A DNA stretch of 64,000 nt from Maridesulfovibrio salexigens DSM 2638 (GCF_000023445.1 NC_012881.1:3923501-3987500); one strand, 5' to 3'. Numbered from the stretch's first letter, positions 9,606 to 19,173 are shown. Numbers and translations are program-made. Notes: generated from the sequence alone by a model not told the origin.

Positions 9606-11840
9606 TTAAGGCGTACGGCACTCTTCACGCAAACCATCAATAAGTGACCGTAGCTCCGCAGCCAGACCTGAAAGGTCTTCAGCAGACTTACGAGTTTTAT
9701 CCATTGATTTGGTTGTCATCTGCGCCATTTGGTTAATACTCTTGGAAGATGAGTTAATCTGGTCGGAAGAAACGGACTGTTCTTCCGCTGCTGCGGATAT
9801 GTTGCGAACCTGTCCGGTCACTCCGCCCACAAGAGAAACAATTTCCTCAAGCGCGTCCCCAGCCTGCTCCGCAAGATGAGTGCTATCCAACACAGACTGC
9901 GCAGCCTCTTCCATTGATTGAACATTGGTACGCGAACTCTCCTGAATGGCCTCAACCACAAGGGTAACATCACGGGTTGCGTCCATAGTCTTCTCGGCAA
10001 GCTTGCGCACTTCATCAGCCACCACAGCAAAACCGCGACCGGCATCCCCGGCGCGAGCAGCTTCAATAGCAGCATTAAGCGCCAACAGGTTGGTCTGATC
10101 GGCGATATCGCTGACTACAGACATAATCCGCCCGATATCCTCAACCCGTACATTCATATCATTGAGATTTTCCTTAAGCTGCTCACTCTGTTCCCTGACA
10201 CTGAATATGGAGTTAATGGCTTTGCCGGTCATTGCCGCACCTTTAGTGGCGGTATCCATAGCTTCTCCGGCACCGACAACAGCATCGGAACAACTGCGGG
10301 CCACATCCTGTATAGAGTGAGTCATCTGGTCGAGAGCGGAGGTTGATTCAGACAGACTGCTCTGCTGTTCACGGGCTCGTTGACTGGACTCCTCAACATT
10401 AGTGCTGATCTCTTCTGATGCATTTGAAAGACCGCTGACTATCTGCTCAAGATTGCGGACTACATCGAGCACTCCCTGCCTGCGTGCATCTTCAGCTTCC
10501 TTCTGAGCCTCACTCAAACCAGCAAGAGCCTCATGTGCAGACTGAGCCTCACGCTCTGCAACGGCAGTAGCTTCTTCAACTTTCTTCTTATCTTCCTCAA
10601 TAACATGCATGAGCCCGTTATACGCTCCGGCAAGATCGCCCAGTTCGCCGTTTCCGTTTTGCTCTATACGATGAGTAAGATCGCCTTTCCCAGCTTCAAG
10701 ATTTCGGCTGGTCATAGAAATTTCACCGATAATCCTACGCAGCGGTTTTATAATCATCACCCGGCTAAGCAAAATAAGCAGCAGACCGATCAACGCCACA
10801 ACCCCGCCCAGAACAGAGACCACATAGACTGCCTTCTGCTGAAGCAGATTGTAACTTTCAGCCTGTTCCGTACGGATGGACGATTCCAACTCCGTGAGCT
10901 TTTCCCTTGCGTCTTCCATGGACTGCATGGACTTCTTCATCTCAAGGCTGGTGTTGTAGTAGGCTTTGAAAATATCCAGGTATTCTCCGGTCAAAGAGAC
11001 AATTGATTTAAATAGTCGAGCCTCGCGCCCACTGTTGAATAAAGGAGCAAATTGAGGATATGAAGCGCCCATGCTTGAATCAGGGTCAATACCCATTACT
11101 TTTTCGATATCAACGATCAAGCCGGATCCGCTTGCTGCATCTTTATAAAGAATGAAATCTTTCGCCATTTCCTGAAAACCGAGAGGCTTGTTAAGCAGGA
11201 TGGCTGCAGCCTGTTGTTTAGCAGTAAGTTCATTCAACCCGTCCATGGAATCTGCAAGAGAACGGGCTAGCTGCTCGTAGTCCTGCCCTCCATACTGAGA
11301 AAGAACCTGCTCTCGTAAAATGGTAATATTTTTATCCTGCTTCCGTGCTGTACGGGCAATGCTTTTCTGCAAGGAAATGGCCTGCCCCAAAATTTCGACG
11401 GAGATTTCACGCAATCTTTTTACATGCCCTACTCCATCATTAAACTGGCCTTGAAACTTTTGAAAGCCACGGTCAAAGCTATTAAACGAACTTTTCAGAG
11501 CCGCGATAGATGCTACCATCTGCGCATCCACACCAGAGCTTGCAACAGCATCCAGTCTTTCATTCATGCTCCGGCTCATCTTTCTGTAATTCTGTAGAAC
11601 TTCCGGCTCTGCGCCCTTTTCTTTCATGGACAGCTCTTCACGGTGGGTTAACCAGTCAAGAGCTTCAGACTGCGCCTCCATCCCAATGCTTATTATCTCA
11701 TCCAGATTATTGCGATCTTCCATTTTTTCAGTCAATTCCTGCAAAGTATAAATGGAAACACCACCCAGACACAAAGCGCAAAACAGGAAAACCATCATTC
11801 CTGCTACTATTTTATGCGATAATTTAAATGTATATTTCAT
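9606..11840 (-). CDS. Methyl-accepting chemotaxis protein with large helical periplasmic domain
   Basis: Chemoreceptor of 744 residues, unrelated in sensor type to the two receptors at 1.4-6.3 kb. A membrane segment at about 9-31 is followed by about 300 residues of helical periplasmic sequence. Its length and helix content suggest a helical bimodular (HBM-like) ligand domain, although I cannot confirm the family. Then come a second membrane segment near 335-358, HAMP, a linker, and the signalling domain with [20 protein letters not shown]. No PAS domain is present. The C-terminus is [13 protein letters not shown] purine-rich site (GGGGCGGGGA) precedes the ATG. Confidence 0.92.
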   Translation of the reverse strand: MKYTFKLSHKIVAGMMVFLFCALCLGGVSIYTLQELTEKMEDRNNLDEIISIGMEAQSEALDWLTHREELSMKEKGAEPEVLQNYRKMSRSMNERLDAVASSGVDAQMVASIAALKSSFNSFDRGFQKFQGQFNDGVGHVKRLREISVEILGQAISLQKSIARTARKQDKNITILREQVLSQYGGQDYEQLARSLADSMDGLNELTAKQQAAAILLNKPLGFQEMAKDFILYKDAASGSGLIVDIEKVMGIDPDSSMGASYPQFAPLFNSGREARLFKSIVSLTGEYLDIFKAYYNTSLEMKKSMQSMEDAREKLTELESSIRTEQAESYNLLQQKAVYVVSVLGGVVALIGLLLILLSRVMIIKPLRRIIGEISMTSRNLEAGKGDLTHRIEQNGNGELGDLAGAYNGLMHVIEEDKKKVEEATAVAEREAQSAHEALAGLSEAQKEAEDARRQGVLDVVRNLEQIVSGLSNASEEISTNVEESSQRAREQQSSLSESTSALDQMTHSIQDVARSCSDAVVGAGEAMDTATKGAAMTGKAINSIFSVREQSEQLKENLNDMNVRVEDIGRIMSVVSDIADQTNLLALNAAIEAARAGDAGRGFAVVADEVRKLAEKTMDATRDVTLVVEAIQESSRTNVQSMEEAAQSVLDSTHLAEQAGDALEEIVSLVGGVTGQVRNISAAAEEQSVSSDQINSSSKSINQMAQMTTKSMDKTRKSAEDLSGLAAELRSLIDGLREECRTP

Positions 11841-11991
11841 TCCCCGCCCCTTCTATATAGAAAACGACTCTCATTTTCATTGTGTGAATATAATTGACAT
11901 GACTCAAAACAATTTCAGCAGCAGTAATGAAAATGAGAACGCTTTTCAACTAAAATCGGTTATTAAAATCAAAATACGAGCAGTCCTGATA

Positions 11992-12025
11992 AAAAAATCC
12001 CGCAATCTCGAAGATTGCGGGATTC
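11992..12025 (-). terminator. Terminator of the marR operon
   Basis: A minus-strand 12-bp stem (ATCCCGCAATCT with its complement) around a tight loop, followed by seven T. It lies about 65 bp beyond the MarR stop codon. Confidence 0.85.
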
Positions 12026-12088
12026 ATAATTACGCACAAAAGTTTTCCACAATTGTTCATAAAATGTTCGTAAACCTAAATACGACTC

Positions 12089-12505
12089 CTAAAAAGCTCC
12101 ATTCATCTTCTCAATGCAGCCGAGCAGAATCACTTTTTCCTCTTCAGAAAATTCAGAAGTTAACTCTTCAATGAGCCGTAAGTGAAGGCGGTCATGCTCT
12201 TTGAACATTTCCTGTCCACTCCCGGTAAGTTCAACAATGATGGAGCGGCGATCGGTCTGGTGCGGCTTGCGGCAGACAAACTCTTTATCCTCAAGGCGAT
12301 CAACCAGCACAGTCAAAGTCCCGGTGGTTATACCCATACGCTGGGCCAGTTCCTTCATACGCATAGCCTTATGAATGCCAAGCACCTCAAGAGTATGCAT
12401 CTGGGGCAGGGTCAGTCCTTTTTCACGGACTACATCATGCTCCCACGAAGAAAGCTTTTCGTAAAATTCAATCACCGCATGGTTGAGCTTATCGAGCACA
12501 TCCAC
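12089..12505 (-). CDS. MarR-family transcriptional regulator
   Basis: Winged-helix repressor of about 138 residues. The recognition-helix region MRMKELAQRMGITTGTLTVLVDRLE and the wing DRRSIIVELT are typical of MarR. The reading frame is open further upstream, but the upstream gene stops at 12514. I therefore place the start at the GTG at 12505, eight bases after that stop, with GAG just before it; another GTG two codons on is possible. Translational coupling with the exporter gene is likely. The two palindromes upstream of that exporter (13285-13305 and 13333-13353) are the obvious binding sites, giving a repressor that controls its own operon. Confidence 0.85.
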   Translation of the reverse strand: MDVLDKLNHAVIEFYEKLSSWEHDVVREKGLTLPQMHTLEVLGIHKAMRMKELAQRMGITTGTLTVLVDRLEDKEFVCRKPHQTDRRSIIVELTGSGQEMFKEHDRLHLRLIEELTSEFSEEEKVILLGCIEKMNGAF

Positions 12506-12513
12506 CTCATATC

Positions 12514-13284
12514 TTAAATAGTTGTATAACTGTAAACCGCGAACGCTATGGTCATCACCCCGGCTGTTCTCATTACCAGCGGCTCCACCCAATCCTGTTC
12601 AAGTGTGCGTACAAATGATGCCGCCCGGTAAATGGCATAGATCACTGCCGCAAGCGCAATGCCTGTTCCCACGGCATAGCTGGCGAACACCGCAGTTCCC
12701 TTAAAAACACTGCCGGAATCAAGGGCGTACTTATACATGATTGCTACAGTAGGGCACGGCACAATCATATTCACAAACCCGATGGAAAAAAGTCCCCAAA
12801 AGGTAACGCTTCTTAAGGCTGTTTTTCCGTGACTGCATGAACATCCGCAACTGTGATGGGAATGACTGTGATCATGGTCGTGGTGATGGTCATGGTCATG
12901 GTGGTCATGATGGCCATGTTCCCCGTGATCATGATCGTGGTCATGGTCATGGCTATGCAGCAGTTCCGGCTTGATAATCAGGATTGCCCCCAGAATCACC
13001 AGAATCACCACGGTTATGATGTCCACGATGTATGTCAGCGAGTCAGGGATGGTCAAGGATATAGACCCCAGAGTAAGCCCGATACCGAGACAGGCGAGAG
13101 TCGTCCCCAAAATAAACGCACTGGTCAATGAGAAGACCCGCTTGCCATTCTTCTCTCCGTAAACAAAAGGAGCCAGCACCAGCCATGAATGACCGCAAGG
13201 GTTGATCCCGTGAATGAGGCCCAAAAACAGACTGGACTGCATGGCAACTAGAAAAATTGAATCAAAATCCACTTTGAACTCCAT
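12514..13284 (-). CDS. His-rich membrane protein, NicO/TSUP-like metal exporter candidate
   Basis: Polytopic inner-membrane protein of 256 residues with about six membrane segments. The first contains GLIHGINPCGHSW, a motif style seen in UreH/NicO/RcnA-type transporters. A cytosolic or periplasmic loop at about residues 109-150 is dominated by His and Asp and ends in a Cys cluster (CGCSC), pointing to binding of Ni, Co, Zn or a similar metal. A second conserved segment reads NMIVPCPTVA. The ATG lies directly against operator 1 and no Shine-Dalgarno sequence is visible, so translation may be leaderless or the operator may double as the translation start region. Efflux is favoured over uptake because of the MarR repressor in the operon, but this is inference. 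Confidence 0.7.
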   Translation of the reverse strand: MEFKVDFDSIFLVAMQSSLFLGLIHGINPCGHSWLVLAPFVYGEKNGKRVFSLTSAFILGTTLACLGIGLTLGSISLTIPDSLTYIVDIITVVILVILGAILIIKPELLHSHDHDHDHDHGEHGHHDHHDHDHHHDHDHSHSHHSCGCSCSHGKTALRSVTFWGLFSIGFVNMIVPCPTVAIMYKYALDSGSVFKGTAVFASYAVGTGIALAAVIYAIYRAASFVRTLEQDWVEPLVMRTAGVMTIAFAVYSYTTI

Positions 13285-13305
13285 ATAGTTTGATGATCAA
13301 ATTAA
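13285..13305. promoter_or_regulatory. MarR operator 1 (palindrome abutting the start codon)
   Basis: Contains the perfect 13-mer palindrome TTTGATGATCAAA and touches the ATG of the exporter gene. It matches operator 2 in inverted orientation at nearly every base across about 21 bp. Confidence 0.7.
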
Positions 13306-13332
13306 ACTCGTTTCAAGCTACTTATCTCCAAC

Positions 13333-13353
13333 TTAATTTGATTGTCAAACTAT
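13333..13353. promoter_or_regulatory. MarR operator 2
   Basis: Contains TTTGATTGTCAAA, with arms TTTGA and TCAAA. Its reverse complement is nearly identical to operator 1, and the centres are about 46 bp apart. Paired similar palindromes upstream of a marR-containing operon are strong evidence for autoregulation. Confidence 0.7.
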
Positions 13354-13378
13354 TTGTCCGTCGAAATAAAAACCCCAC

Positions 13379-13414
13379 AAAAAAAAGGCCCGTCCGAATT
13401 TAACCGGACGGGCT
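13379..13414 (-). terminator. Terminator of ybaK / ECF operon
   Basis: Minus-strand hairpin AAGCCCGTCCGG with complement CCGGACGGGC... around TTAAATT, followed by nine T. It closes the transcription unit that ends with ybaK. Confidence 0.85.
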
Positions 13415-13442
13415 TGTAAGCACTATTTTTAGCATTAAAAAG

Positions 13443-13907
13443 CTACCTTGCTAACTCGGCAAATGAACCGCGCAGTAAACCAGCAAGATCATGCGGGCTA
13501 AGCTCGATATCCAAGCCGCGCTTGCCACCACTGACGTAGATGGTTTCAAAGCCTTCTGCTGATGAATCAATTACGGTGGGCAAAAGCTTTTTCTGACCCA
13601 GCGGACTTACCCCGCCAACCACATATCCGGTAGTCCGTTCAACCAGCTTTACGTCAGCCATAGCTATTTTCTTAACCTTCACGGCCTTTGCGAGCGATTT
13701 CAGATCGAGCATTTTCATAACCGGAACTACTGCGACAAAAAGATCTTTCCCACTTCCGGCTACCAGCGTCTTGAAAACCCGTTCAGGATCAACGCCCAGC
13801 TTTTCCGCTGCTTCCTTGCCGTAAGCCTCGGCAGAAGGATCATGTTCATATTCGTGGACTTTAAACTTTATTTTATTTTTCTTAGCTATATTAATTGCAG
13901 GTGTCAT
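13443..13907 (-). CDS. ybaK: Cys-tRNA(Pro)/Cys-tRNA(Cys) deacylase YbaK
   Basis: Editing protein of 154 residues that hydrolyses Cys mischarged on tRNA-Pro. The start MTPAINIAKKNKI is characteristic. The frame is open 34 codons further upstream, but that extension is shadow sequence of the ABC gene end. Family landmarks include VFKTLV, the Lys-rich middle and the C-terminal GGVSPLGQKK segment, which forms the substrate pocket in the family. It lies 43 bp after the ECF ATPase gene on the same strand and may be the last gene of that transcript, without an evident functional link. Confidence 0.9.
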   Translation of the reverse strand: MTPAINIAKKNKIKFKVHEYEHDPSAEAYGKEAAEKLGVDPERVFKTLVAGSGKDLFVAVVPVMKMLDLKSLAKAVKVKKIAMADVKLVERTTGYVVGGVSPLGQKKLLPTVIDSSAEGFETIYVSGGKRGLDIELSPHDLAGLLRGSFAELAR

Positions 13908-13950
13908 AGGGGGCTTTCTACACAAGGAGGGTAAGGCTTGGCAAGACAGC

Positions 13951-14748
13951 TTAGACCAGCATTTTGTCCATGAAACCCTGCGGGGAGATTTCATCCAATT
14001 GCAAACCATAATGGTTACTCAACTGCACAACCTGTGGAGGTAACAGCCCGCAACGATCAAGCAAATCATTATTCATAAACAGGTCTGCAACCTTGCCGTC
14101 GAACTGTTTCCTTCCATTCTCAAGGCAAATGGCCCTTGAACAATTTTCAACCACAAAATCCATATCATGACTGATGATCACTACTGTCCGTCCTGACTCC
14201 CTGAGCCTTCGTATTTCGCTCTCAAGCATCGAAATTTCACGCGGATCAAGTCCGGCAGTGGGTTCATCAAAAACCACTATTTCCGTATCCATTGCCAGAA
14301 CCGAGCCCATGACCAGACGTTTTCGTTCACTGAAACCAAGATCATGCGGATTACAATCCTTCAATTCCTGTAGCCCCAGTGAAGACAAAAATTTATCGCC
14401 CAGTTCTTTAATACGCTCAGTCTCATAACCTAAGTATTTCGGCCCGAAAGTGATTTCGTCCCATACTGTTGGCTTGCAGATCTGATCATCGGGATTCTGG
14501 AAAAGCATGGCGACCATTCCCGCCAGCCGGGAAACTTTCTCATCAACTGTTAAAATGCCATTCACTTTTACACTGCCGCTGGTTGGATGCAGAAGTCCAT
14601 TGAAATGACGCACCAGTGTGCTTTTACCGGAGCCGTTATGACCAAGCAATGCTACGGTTTCGCCCTGATTCAGAGTTAGCGAAATATCTTTAAGGGCCTC
14701 AACACCGGACTCGTAACTGAAAGAAAGATTCGTTACCTCAATTGTCAT
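13951..14748 (-). CDS. ECF transporter ATPase with degenerate signature motif
   Basis: Second ATP-binding subunit of the energy-coupling factor module, about 265 residues from MTIEVTNLS. Walker A is GHNGSGKST, the Q-loop is FQNPDDQ, Walker B is IVVFDEP and the switch His is in IISHD. The ABC signature, normally LSGGQ, reads GFSERKR, so one composite ATP site of the heterodimer may be impaired. The upstream ATPase gene ends in the coding overlap ATGACAATTGA, 11 bp shared, so translation is coupled. Together with the next three genes it energises uptake of a small vitamin-like molecule. Confidence 0.88.
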   Translation of the reverse strand: MTIEVTNLSFSYESGVEALKDISLTLNQGETVALLGHNGSGKSTLVRHFNGLLHPTSGSVKVNGILTVDEKVSRLAGMVAMLFQNPDDQICKPTVWDEITFGPKYLGYETERIKELGDKFLSSLGLQELKDCNPHDLGFSERKRLVMGSVLAMDTEIVVFDEPTAGLDPREISMLESEIRRLRESGRTVVIISHDMDFVVENCSRAICLENGRKQFDGKVADLFMNNDLLDRCGLLPPQVVQLSNHYGLQLDEISPQGFMDKMLV

Positions 14749-15592
14749 CACGAACCTCCAGACCTTCAACAACTTCAGCGAAGGTCGTTGCCAGCGCCCG
14801 CCCTTCTGCCCAACATGAACGCTTCCGGGCCAGTTCAGAAACCTTGCTGAAACGGGTCCATTCTAAACCGATTCCCTTGAGCAACGGAGAAACAAGAACC
14901 TCGGCAGGCGGCCCGTCCAGAACGACCCTACCCTCGTGCATGGCTATAACCCGATCGGCATAAACAGCGATACTTTCCAAACGCTGCTCGGCGAGGACTA
15001 TGGTTTTCCCCTTACTGCGCAAGCCGTCCAAAATCTCAAAGACCTGTCGCGCAGCCAAGGGATCAAGAAAGGTGGTCGGTTCATCAAGAACAAGAACAGG
15101 TGTATCGCAGGCGAGAGCTGAAGCAAGAGCGACTTTCTGCAATTGTCCTCCGGAAAGATGATGCGGAGAACGTTCGGCAAGATTTGAAAGCCCCGTCAAA
15201 CCCAATGCTTTATCAACGCGCTCTATAATCTCATCACGATCCACACCCCGATTTTCAAGGCTGAAACCGACTTCCTCGGCAACAGTAAAGCGAATACCCG
15301 AAAGCTGCCGTTCGGGATGCTGCATGACTAAGGCCACGAATTGGGACAATTCTGCCAAGGGAGTGTCAGAAGTATCTTTATCGCAAACACGCACATTGCC
15401 TTCAAACTTACCATGATAAAGCTGAGGGACGGCTCCGCACAGGGCGGTGCAAAGCGTTGATTTGCCGCTGTTGTTGGCTCCGATCAAGGCTACGAACTCC
15501 CCTGAGCCGATTTTCAGATTCAGATCATGCAAGACAGGAGAAGCCGATGAAGCGTAGCTGTAAGTAAAATTTTTAATCTCAATATGCGACAT
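14738..15592 (-). CDS. ECF transporter ATPase (canonical signature)
   Basis: ATP-binding subunit of 284 residues. It starts MSHIEIKNFTYSY, with Walker A GANNSGKST, signature LSGGQLQK and Walker B VLVLDEP followed by TTFLDP. It carries an extra C-terminal tail of about 60 residues after the switch region, as in many EcfA subunits. It overlaps the EcfT gene by 14 bp and the second ATPase gene by 11 bp. It is presumed to pair with the degenerate-signature ATPase as an asymmetric dimer. Confidence 0.9.
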   Translation of the reverse strand: MSHIEIKNFTYSYASSASPVLHDLNLKIGSGEFVALIGANNSGKSTLCTALCGAVPQLYHGKFEGNVRVCDKDTSDTPLAELSQFVALVMQHPERQLSGIRFTVAEEVGFSLENRGVDRDEIIERVDKALGLTGLSNLAERSPHHLSGGQLQKVALASALACDTPVLVLDEPTTFLDPLAARQVFEILDGLRSKGKTIVLAEQRLESIAVYADRVIAMHEGRVVLDGPPAEVLVSPLLKGIGLEWTRFSKVSELARKRSCWAEGRALATTFAEVVEGLEVRDDN

Positions 15593-16376
15593 AACGATAA
15601 AGCACTGTTTTATAGATCAGGAGCAACACGCAGAGCAGCAACATCAAACGTCTGACAATCCGTTGCGCCGAGGAATCAGCTACCACCCGTATGGAGGTTC
15701 GCGCTCCCTTTGCGCTGAATCCACGCAATTCAAGGGCAATGGCCCGTTGTTCAATCTCGGCAAAAGCACCAAGAATCAGGGGGGAAATCAATGGTGCAAT
15801 AGAACGCGCCCTGTTTAGAAAACTCCCTTCAGAATCAAGACCGCGCGCCCTTTGCGCATCTTGAATAGTCTTCACCCGTGCCCGCATAGCCGGGAGCATG
15901 AGCAAAGGGCTACCGCAGACATAGGCAAGTGATGACGGCAAACCGGACTGAATCAAAGAAGTGATCAAATCCGCCGGATCAGTATTGAAAACAAAAATTA
16001 ACGAGGCGGTTAGAACTGTAGCCAATTGCAGCAGGATAGTTGCAGCGAAGGCCAACCCTTCGGAGTAAACAGAAATTCCGTGATATGAAACCAAGACACT
16101 GCTGTTACCGGGATAAAGCAGCCCATGAATCGGAATCATAAACAGGGCTATGGGCAGCAGGGTACGCCAGACAAATTTCCAGACCCGACCCGCGACTCCG
16201 GCCATAAATGACAGTACCACATTCAAAAGCAGCAACACCGCATCAGGCCAAGGACCGCCCGGAGCACAATAAACCGCCCCCCCCGTGAGCAGCACAAATG
16301 CAAGCTTGCTCAGGGGGTGGACGGAATGGATATAGGATTCTCCCTCATTGAAAAGGGAAGTACTTTCATTCGACAA
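15579..16376 (-). CDS. ECF transporter transmembrane component EcfT
   Basis: Inner-membrane coupling subunit of 265 residues with about five or six hydrophobic segments. The two short cytoplasmic Arg-containing motifs that dock on the ATPases are visible as AQRARGLD near 175-185 and LELRGFSAKG near 215-225. The gene is in an S-T-A-A order with overlaps, so all four subunits should be made together. GGGAAAAG precedes the ATG. Confidence 0.88.
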   Translation of the reverse strand: MSNESTSLFNEGESYIHSVHPLSKLAFVLLTGGAVYCAPGGPWPDAVLLLLNVVLSFMAGVAGRVWKFVWRTLLPIALFMIPIHGLLYPGNSSVLVSYHGISVYSEGLAFAATILLQLATVLTASLIFVFNTDPADLITSLIQSGLPSSLAYVCGSPLLMLPAMRARVKTIQDAQRARGLDSEGSFLNRARSIAPLISPLILGAFAEIEQRAIALELRGFSAKGARTSIRVVADSSAQRIVRRLMLLLCVLLLIYKTVLYRYVAY

Positions 16377-16387
16377 AGACTTTTCCC

Positions 16388-16978
16388 TTATGCCTTTGCC
16401 AGCGCAGGAAAACGTGCAGCTGTTCTTGCGGGAAGGCTCTTCACAATTCCCCAGACCAGCACGGCAGTGGCAACCTTGTCGATAACATTGGTAGTGAACA
16501 CGGTCACAACAACAGAACCGAACAGATCACGGCCCAATGCAAGCAGGTAAGCCATGGCAAAATCAGCACCGCTTCCGGTAATACCGCCGAACATGTAGAG
16601 GCGAATGGGCACGGCAACAACAGAGTTGAAAACAGTAATGATCAGACCGGCGATAATGGCGGTCCACCATGTTTTAAACATACCCATACGGGCGCAGACA
16701 CCGGCAGCGATACCGATAACCATTGCTACCGGGGCAAAAGCGGCGGCCACGGGGGAAGAAATAACACCCCAGATCAGGTTGGTGATAAGTCCGGCAAGTC
16801 CGCCTGCCCATGGTCCGGCGAGCACACCCACCATAACGGTCCCGATGGAATCAAGAAAAATCGGCAGCTTAAGCAAAGAGACAAGCTGACCTACAGCAAT
16901 GTTGATGACGATTGCAACTGCAATCAGAACCCAAGTAAATGTTGTAAAATCCTTTTTAATCTGCTCGCTAACACCCAT
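16388..16978 (-). CDS. ECF transporter substrate-binding (S) component, vitamin unknown
   Basis: Small membrane protein of about 196 residues with six hydrophobic segments; the loop LPIFLDSIGTVMVGVLAGPW is typical of ECF S components. The ATG at 16978 is preferred over the in-frame GTG at 16987 because the AAGGAG site is then properly spaced. No vitamin-specific motif is recognisable to me, and no B12, thiamine or biotin riboswitch lies upstream, so the cargo cannot be named. The adjacent PPC-domain protein may reflect the ligand. Confidence 0.85.
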   Translation of the reverse strand: MGVSEQIKKDFTTFTWVLIAVAIVINIAVGQLVSLLKLPIFLDSIGTVMVGVLAGPWAGGLAGLITNLIWGVISSPVAAAFAPVAMVIGIAAGVCARMGMFKTWWTAIIAGLIITVFNSVVAVPIRLYMFGGITGSGADFAMAYLLALGRDLFGSVVVTVFTTNVIDKVATAVLVWGIVKSLPARTAARFPALAKA

Positions 16979-16990
16979 CCCACTCACTCC

Positions 16991-17395
16991 TTACTTGCTG
17001 GTTTGTGATTTGATTTCCAGTTCCGGATAACCGGTCTGGGGGTCGAAACTTCTCAGAAAGGAATATTCCGGAAAGAGTGCCAGCACTATTTCAGCGGTGG
17101 TGTAGACTCTGCTTCCCTCCATCAGATGCGCACCGATGGTTTTGCCTTCCCCGTCGGATATGGCGATATGAAAATGGGAGCCATGCCGGGAAAGCACCCC
17201 GGTCAGGGATACTATCTCAAAATGCCCGTTGAGTTCCGTGCTTTCTCCCTGATTAGCAAAACGCAGGACGGCATTGGTCAGACTGCCCACACAGGTCAGC
17301 ACACATGCGGCTTCAATTTCCCGTTCCTGCGCAATACGTTCCAGTTCAAGCAGGATATCCTGCCCCGGCTTGAATCTGATCGCCAATGGCTCCAT
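16991..17395 (-). CDS. PPC/DUF296-domain protein
   Basis: Soluble protein of 134 residues from the ATG at 17395; upstream in-frame codons lack a good ribosome site. It is a single PPC (DUF296) domain, with LTCVGSLTNAVLR, GSHFHIAISD and GAHLMEG as the conserved core. The His residues around SHFHIAIS and GAHL are those thought to bind metal in bacterial members. The gene is 12 bp upstream of the S component and leads the ECF operon, so it may sense or process the imported compound. In bacteria the family is poorly characterised, and DNA binding is known mainly for plant AT-hook fusions. Confidence 0.8.
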   Translation of the reverse strand: MEPLAIRFKPGQDILLELERIAQEREIEAACVLTCVGSLTNAVLRFANQGESTELNGHFEIVSLTGVLSRHGSHFHIAISDGEGKTIGAHLMEGSRVYTTAEIVLALFPEYSFLRSFDPQTGYPELEIKSQTSK

Positions 17396-17529
17396 ACAAC
17401 AACTCCATTCCTGATTAAGATTGACCATTCCTTTAAAGGAGTTACAAATACATCACCATTTCAAATACTTCCAATCGGAATTAGAAATATATTAATCCAA
17501 CATGCATTCAGGGAAACTATAACTCCGCT

Positions 17530-17564
17530 AATAATAAAACCCCACCGGCATCGCCGACGGGGTT
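17530..17564 (-). terminator. Terminator of the APC permease gene
   Basis: Minus-strand hairpin AACCCC-GTCGGCGATGCCGGT-GGGGTT followed by TTATTATT, about 40 bp after the permease stop. It isolates the ECF operon, whose promoter must lie in 17396-17530. Confidence 0.75.
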
Positions 17565-17605
17565 CCTATATATTGAGTAAGGCAGAAAACCTGCCCGGAT
17601 TTTAA

Positions 17606-19108
17606 TTATTCAGAAACAGTCTGAGGCTGTCCCTGAGCTGCGCCTTTGTAGAACACAGGGATATCATCGCTACCCAAAACGTTTCTACGCATCTGGACTT
17701 CGGGAAGTTCAGCCCAAGCACTTCTGTTGGAGAAGTAGAAGAACACACCCATTGCTACCCATACAACCATGCACCAACGGGAAGCTTCACTGATATAAGC
17801 CGGGGATCCGGGGATAAGCAGCAAAACGATGCAGAGTACGGAAGCAAGGGTTCCCATGCCGCAGCAGAACAGCTTCAAAGAACGCTGGTCAACACCGGTA
17901 GAACCGAGGATTACGCGGCGTGCAGCAAGGCAGGAGAACAGGTAACCGATACCGGTACCAACGGAACTCATATCAACAATCCAGACAATAACGGAACGTC
18001 CGGCAAAAGGAGTGAGCAGTACGATGGCGATGGTGAACAGGATTGCTTTGTAGGGTGTGCGGTACTTGGGATGGATATCGCCAAACCAGGAAGGCATGAT
18101 GCCTGCGCGAGACATACTCAGCAACAGACGGGAGGTAGCGATGTAGAAACCGTTAATCCCGGTACAAACCGCGCCCATAACCGCACAGGCCAGAACTACA
18201 GCACCAAGCTTACCGAAAGCCATAGCCGCAACTTCACCTGTGGCCCATGCAGTACCTCCGGCAGCGCGCATGGCATCCATCTTAGCCAGCATTTCAGGAA
18301 CAGGAATGGCAACACCTACAGCAAGGGTAACCAGAGCATAAAGAACGAAACCGCACAGAATCGCAATGATCATGATATTACGTGCGTAGGAAGGCTCGAA
18401 GGTGAATTCTTCAGCAGCCTGCGGAACAGTATCAAATCCAGCAAAAAGAAAGGGGGAAATTGCAAAAATGATCAGCACACATGAAATCATGGAACGGTGC
18501 TCGGCAAAAAGCGGGAGCAGGTTGCCGACTTCTGCAGTTTCAAGGGAAGCGGAACCTGTGAAAAGGGAAACAATACCGAGAGTAAGCAGGAAAGTCAGCA
18601 TAACCTGAAACTTACCCGCAAAGCTGTTACCACGGTAGTTCATCCAACCGAAAAGTAAAGTTGCGAAAGTCATAAGAATTACTTCGCCTGTGTATACCTG
18701 CCACCCGGCGATGGAATACAAGGCCCCAAACTCAAAGACCCCTGGAAAAAGGAAACGGAAAATTAGAGCAAGCGCGGCAACGTCAATGCCGATGATGGCT
18801 ATATACCCGAGCACAAGTGCCCACCCGCAGACAAAAGCCGCAGACGGTCCAAAGCCGACATAAGCATATGCAAAAGCACCGCCGGCAACAGGGGCATACT
18901 TAATCATATAGCTATAGCTGATTGCTACGAAACAAATAAGGAATGCGCCGACACCAAAGCCGATCAGGGTACCCAGAATACCGGCCTGCGGAAGGAACAT
19001 ATCACCGGGGAGAACAAAACACCCCCAACCTACGATTGACCCCAGTGCCAGTGCCCATACCTGAGCGGGCGACATTGATTTTTCTAATTCCAGTTTTTCT
19101 TGTGACAT
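17606..19108 (-). CDS. APC-superfamily amino-acid/amine permease of the GRE locus
   Basis: Inner-membrane secondary transporter of 500 residues with about 12 membrane segments. The first helix has the APC glycine-rich unwound motif (GSIVGWGCFVLPG), and segment 3 has PVAGGAFAYAYVGFG. It is transcribed from a near-consensus sigma54 promoter (19391-19406) through a structured leader of about 270 nt. The promoter lies back to back with the sigma54 promoter of the DUF4125-TSUP genes, which places the permease in the same regulon as the glycyl radical enzyme. It is therefore the best candidate importer of the GRE substrate, suggesting an amino acid or amine. The specificity is not readable from sequence. 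Confidence 0.85.
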   Translation of the reverse strand: MSQEKLELEKSMSPAQVWALALGSIVGWGCFVLPGDMFLPQAGILGTLIGFGVGAFLICFVAISYSYMIKYAPVAGGAFAYAYVGFGPSAAFVCGWALVLGYIAIIGIDVAALALIFRFLFPGVFEFGALYSIAGWQVYTGEVILMTFATLLFGWMNYRGNSFAGKFQVMLTFLLTLGIVSLFTGSASLETAEVGNLLPLFAEHRSMISCVLIIFAISPFLFAGFDTVPQAAEEFTFEPSYARNIMIIAILCGFVLYALVTLAVGVAIPVPEMLAKMDAMRAAGGTAWATGEVAAMAFGKLGAVVLACAVMGAVCTGINGFYIATSRLLLSMSRAGIMPSWFGDIHPKYRTPYKAILFTIAIVLLTPFAGRSVIVWIVDMSSVGTGIGYLFSCLAARRVILGSTGVDQRSLKLFCCGMGTLASVLCIVLLLIPGSPAYISEASRWCMVVWVAMGVFFYFSNRSAWAELPEVQMRRNVLGSDDIPVFYKGAAQGQPQTVSE

Positions 19109-19173
19109 CAGATTATCTCTTTGTTTTATGAGTTCACGGCAGACTTCCCCTGAAATTCAAGGTGTCCAACCCC

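Noticed and set aside
12852-12960. Short tandem repeats as a possible CRISPR or minisatellite
   Set aside because: This is the His/Asp-rich coding loop of the metal-exporter-like protein; there are no regular spacers.
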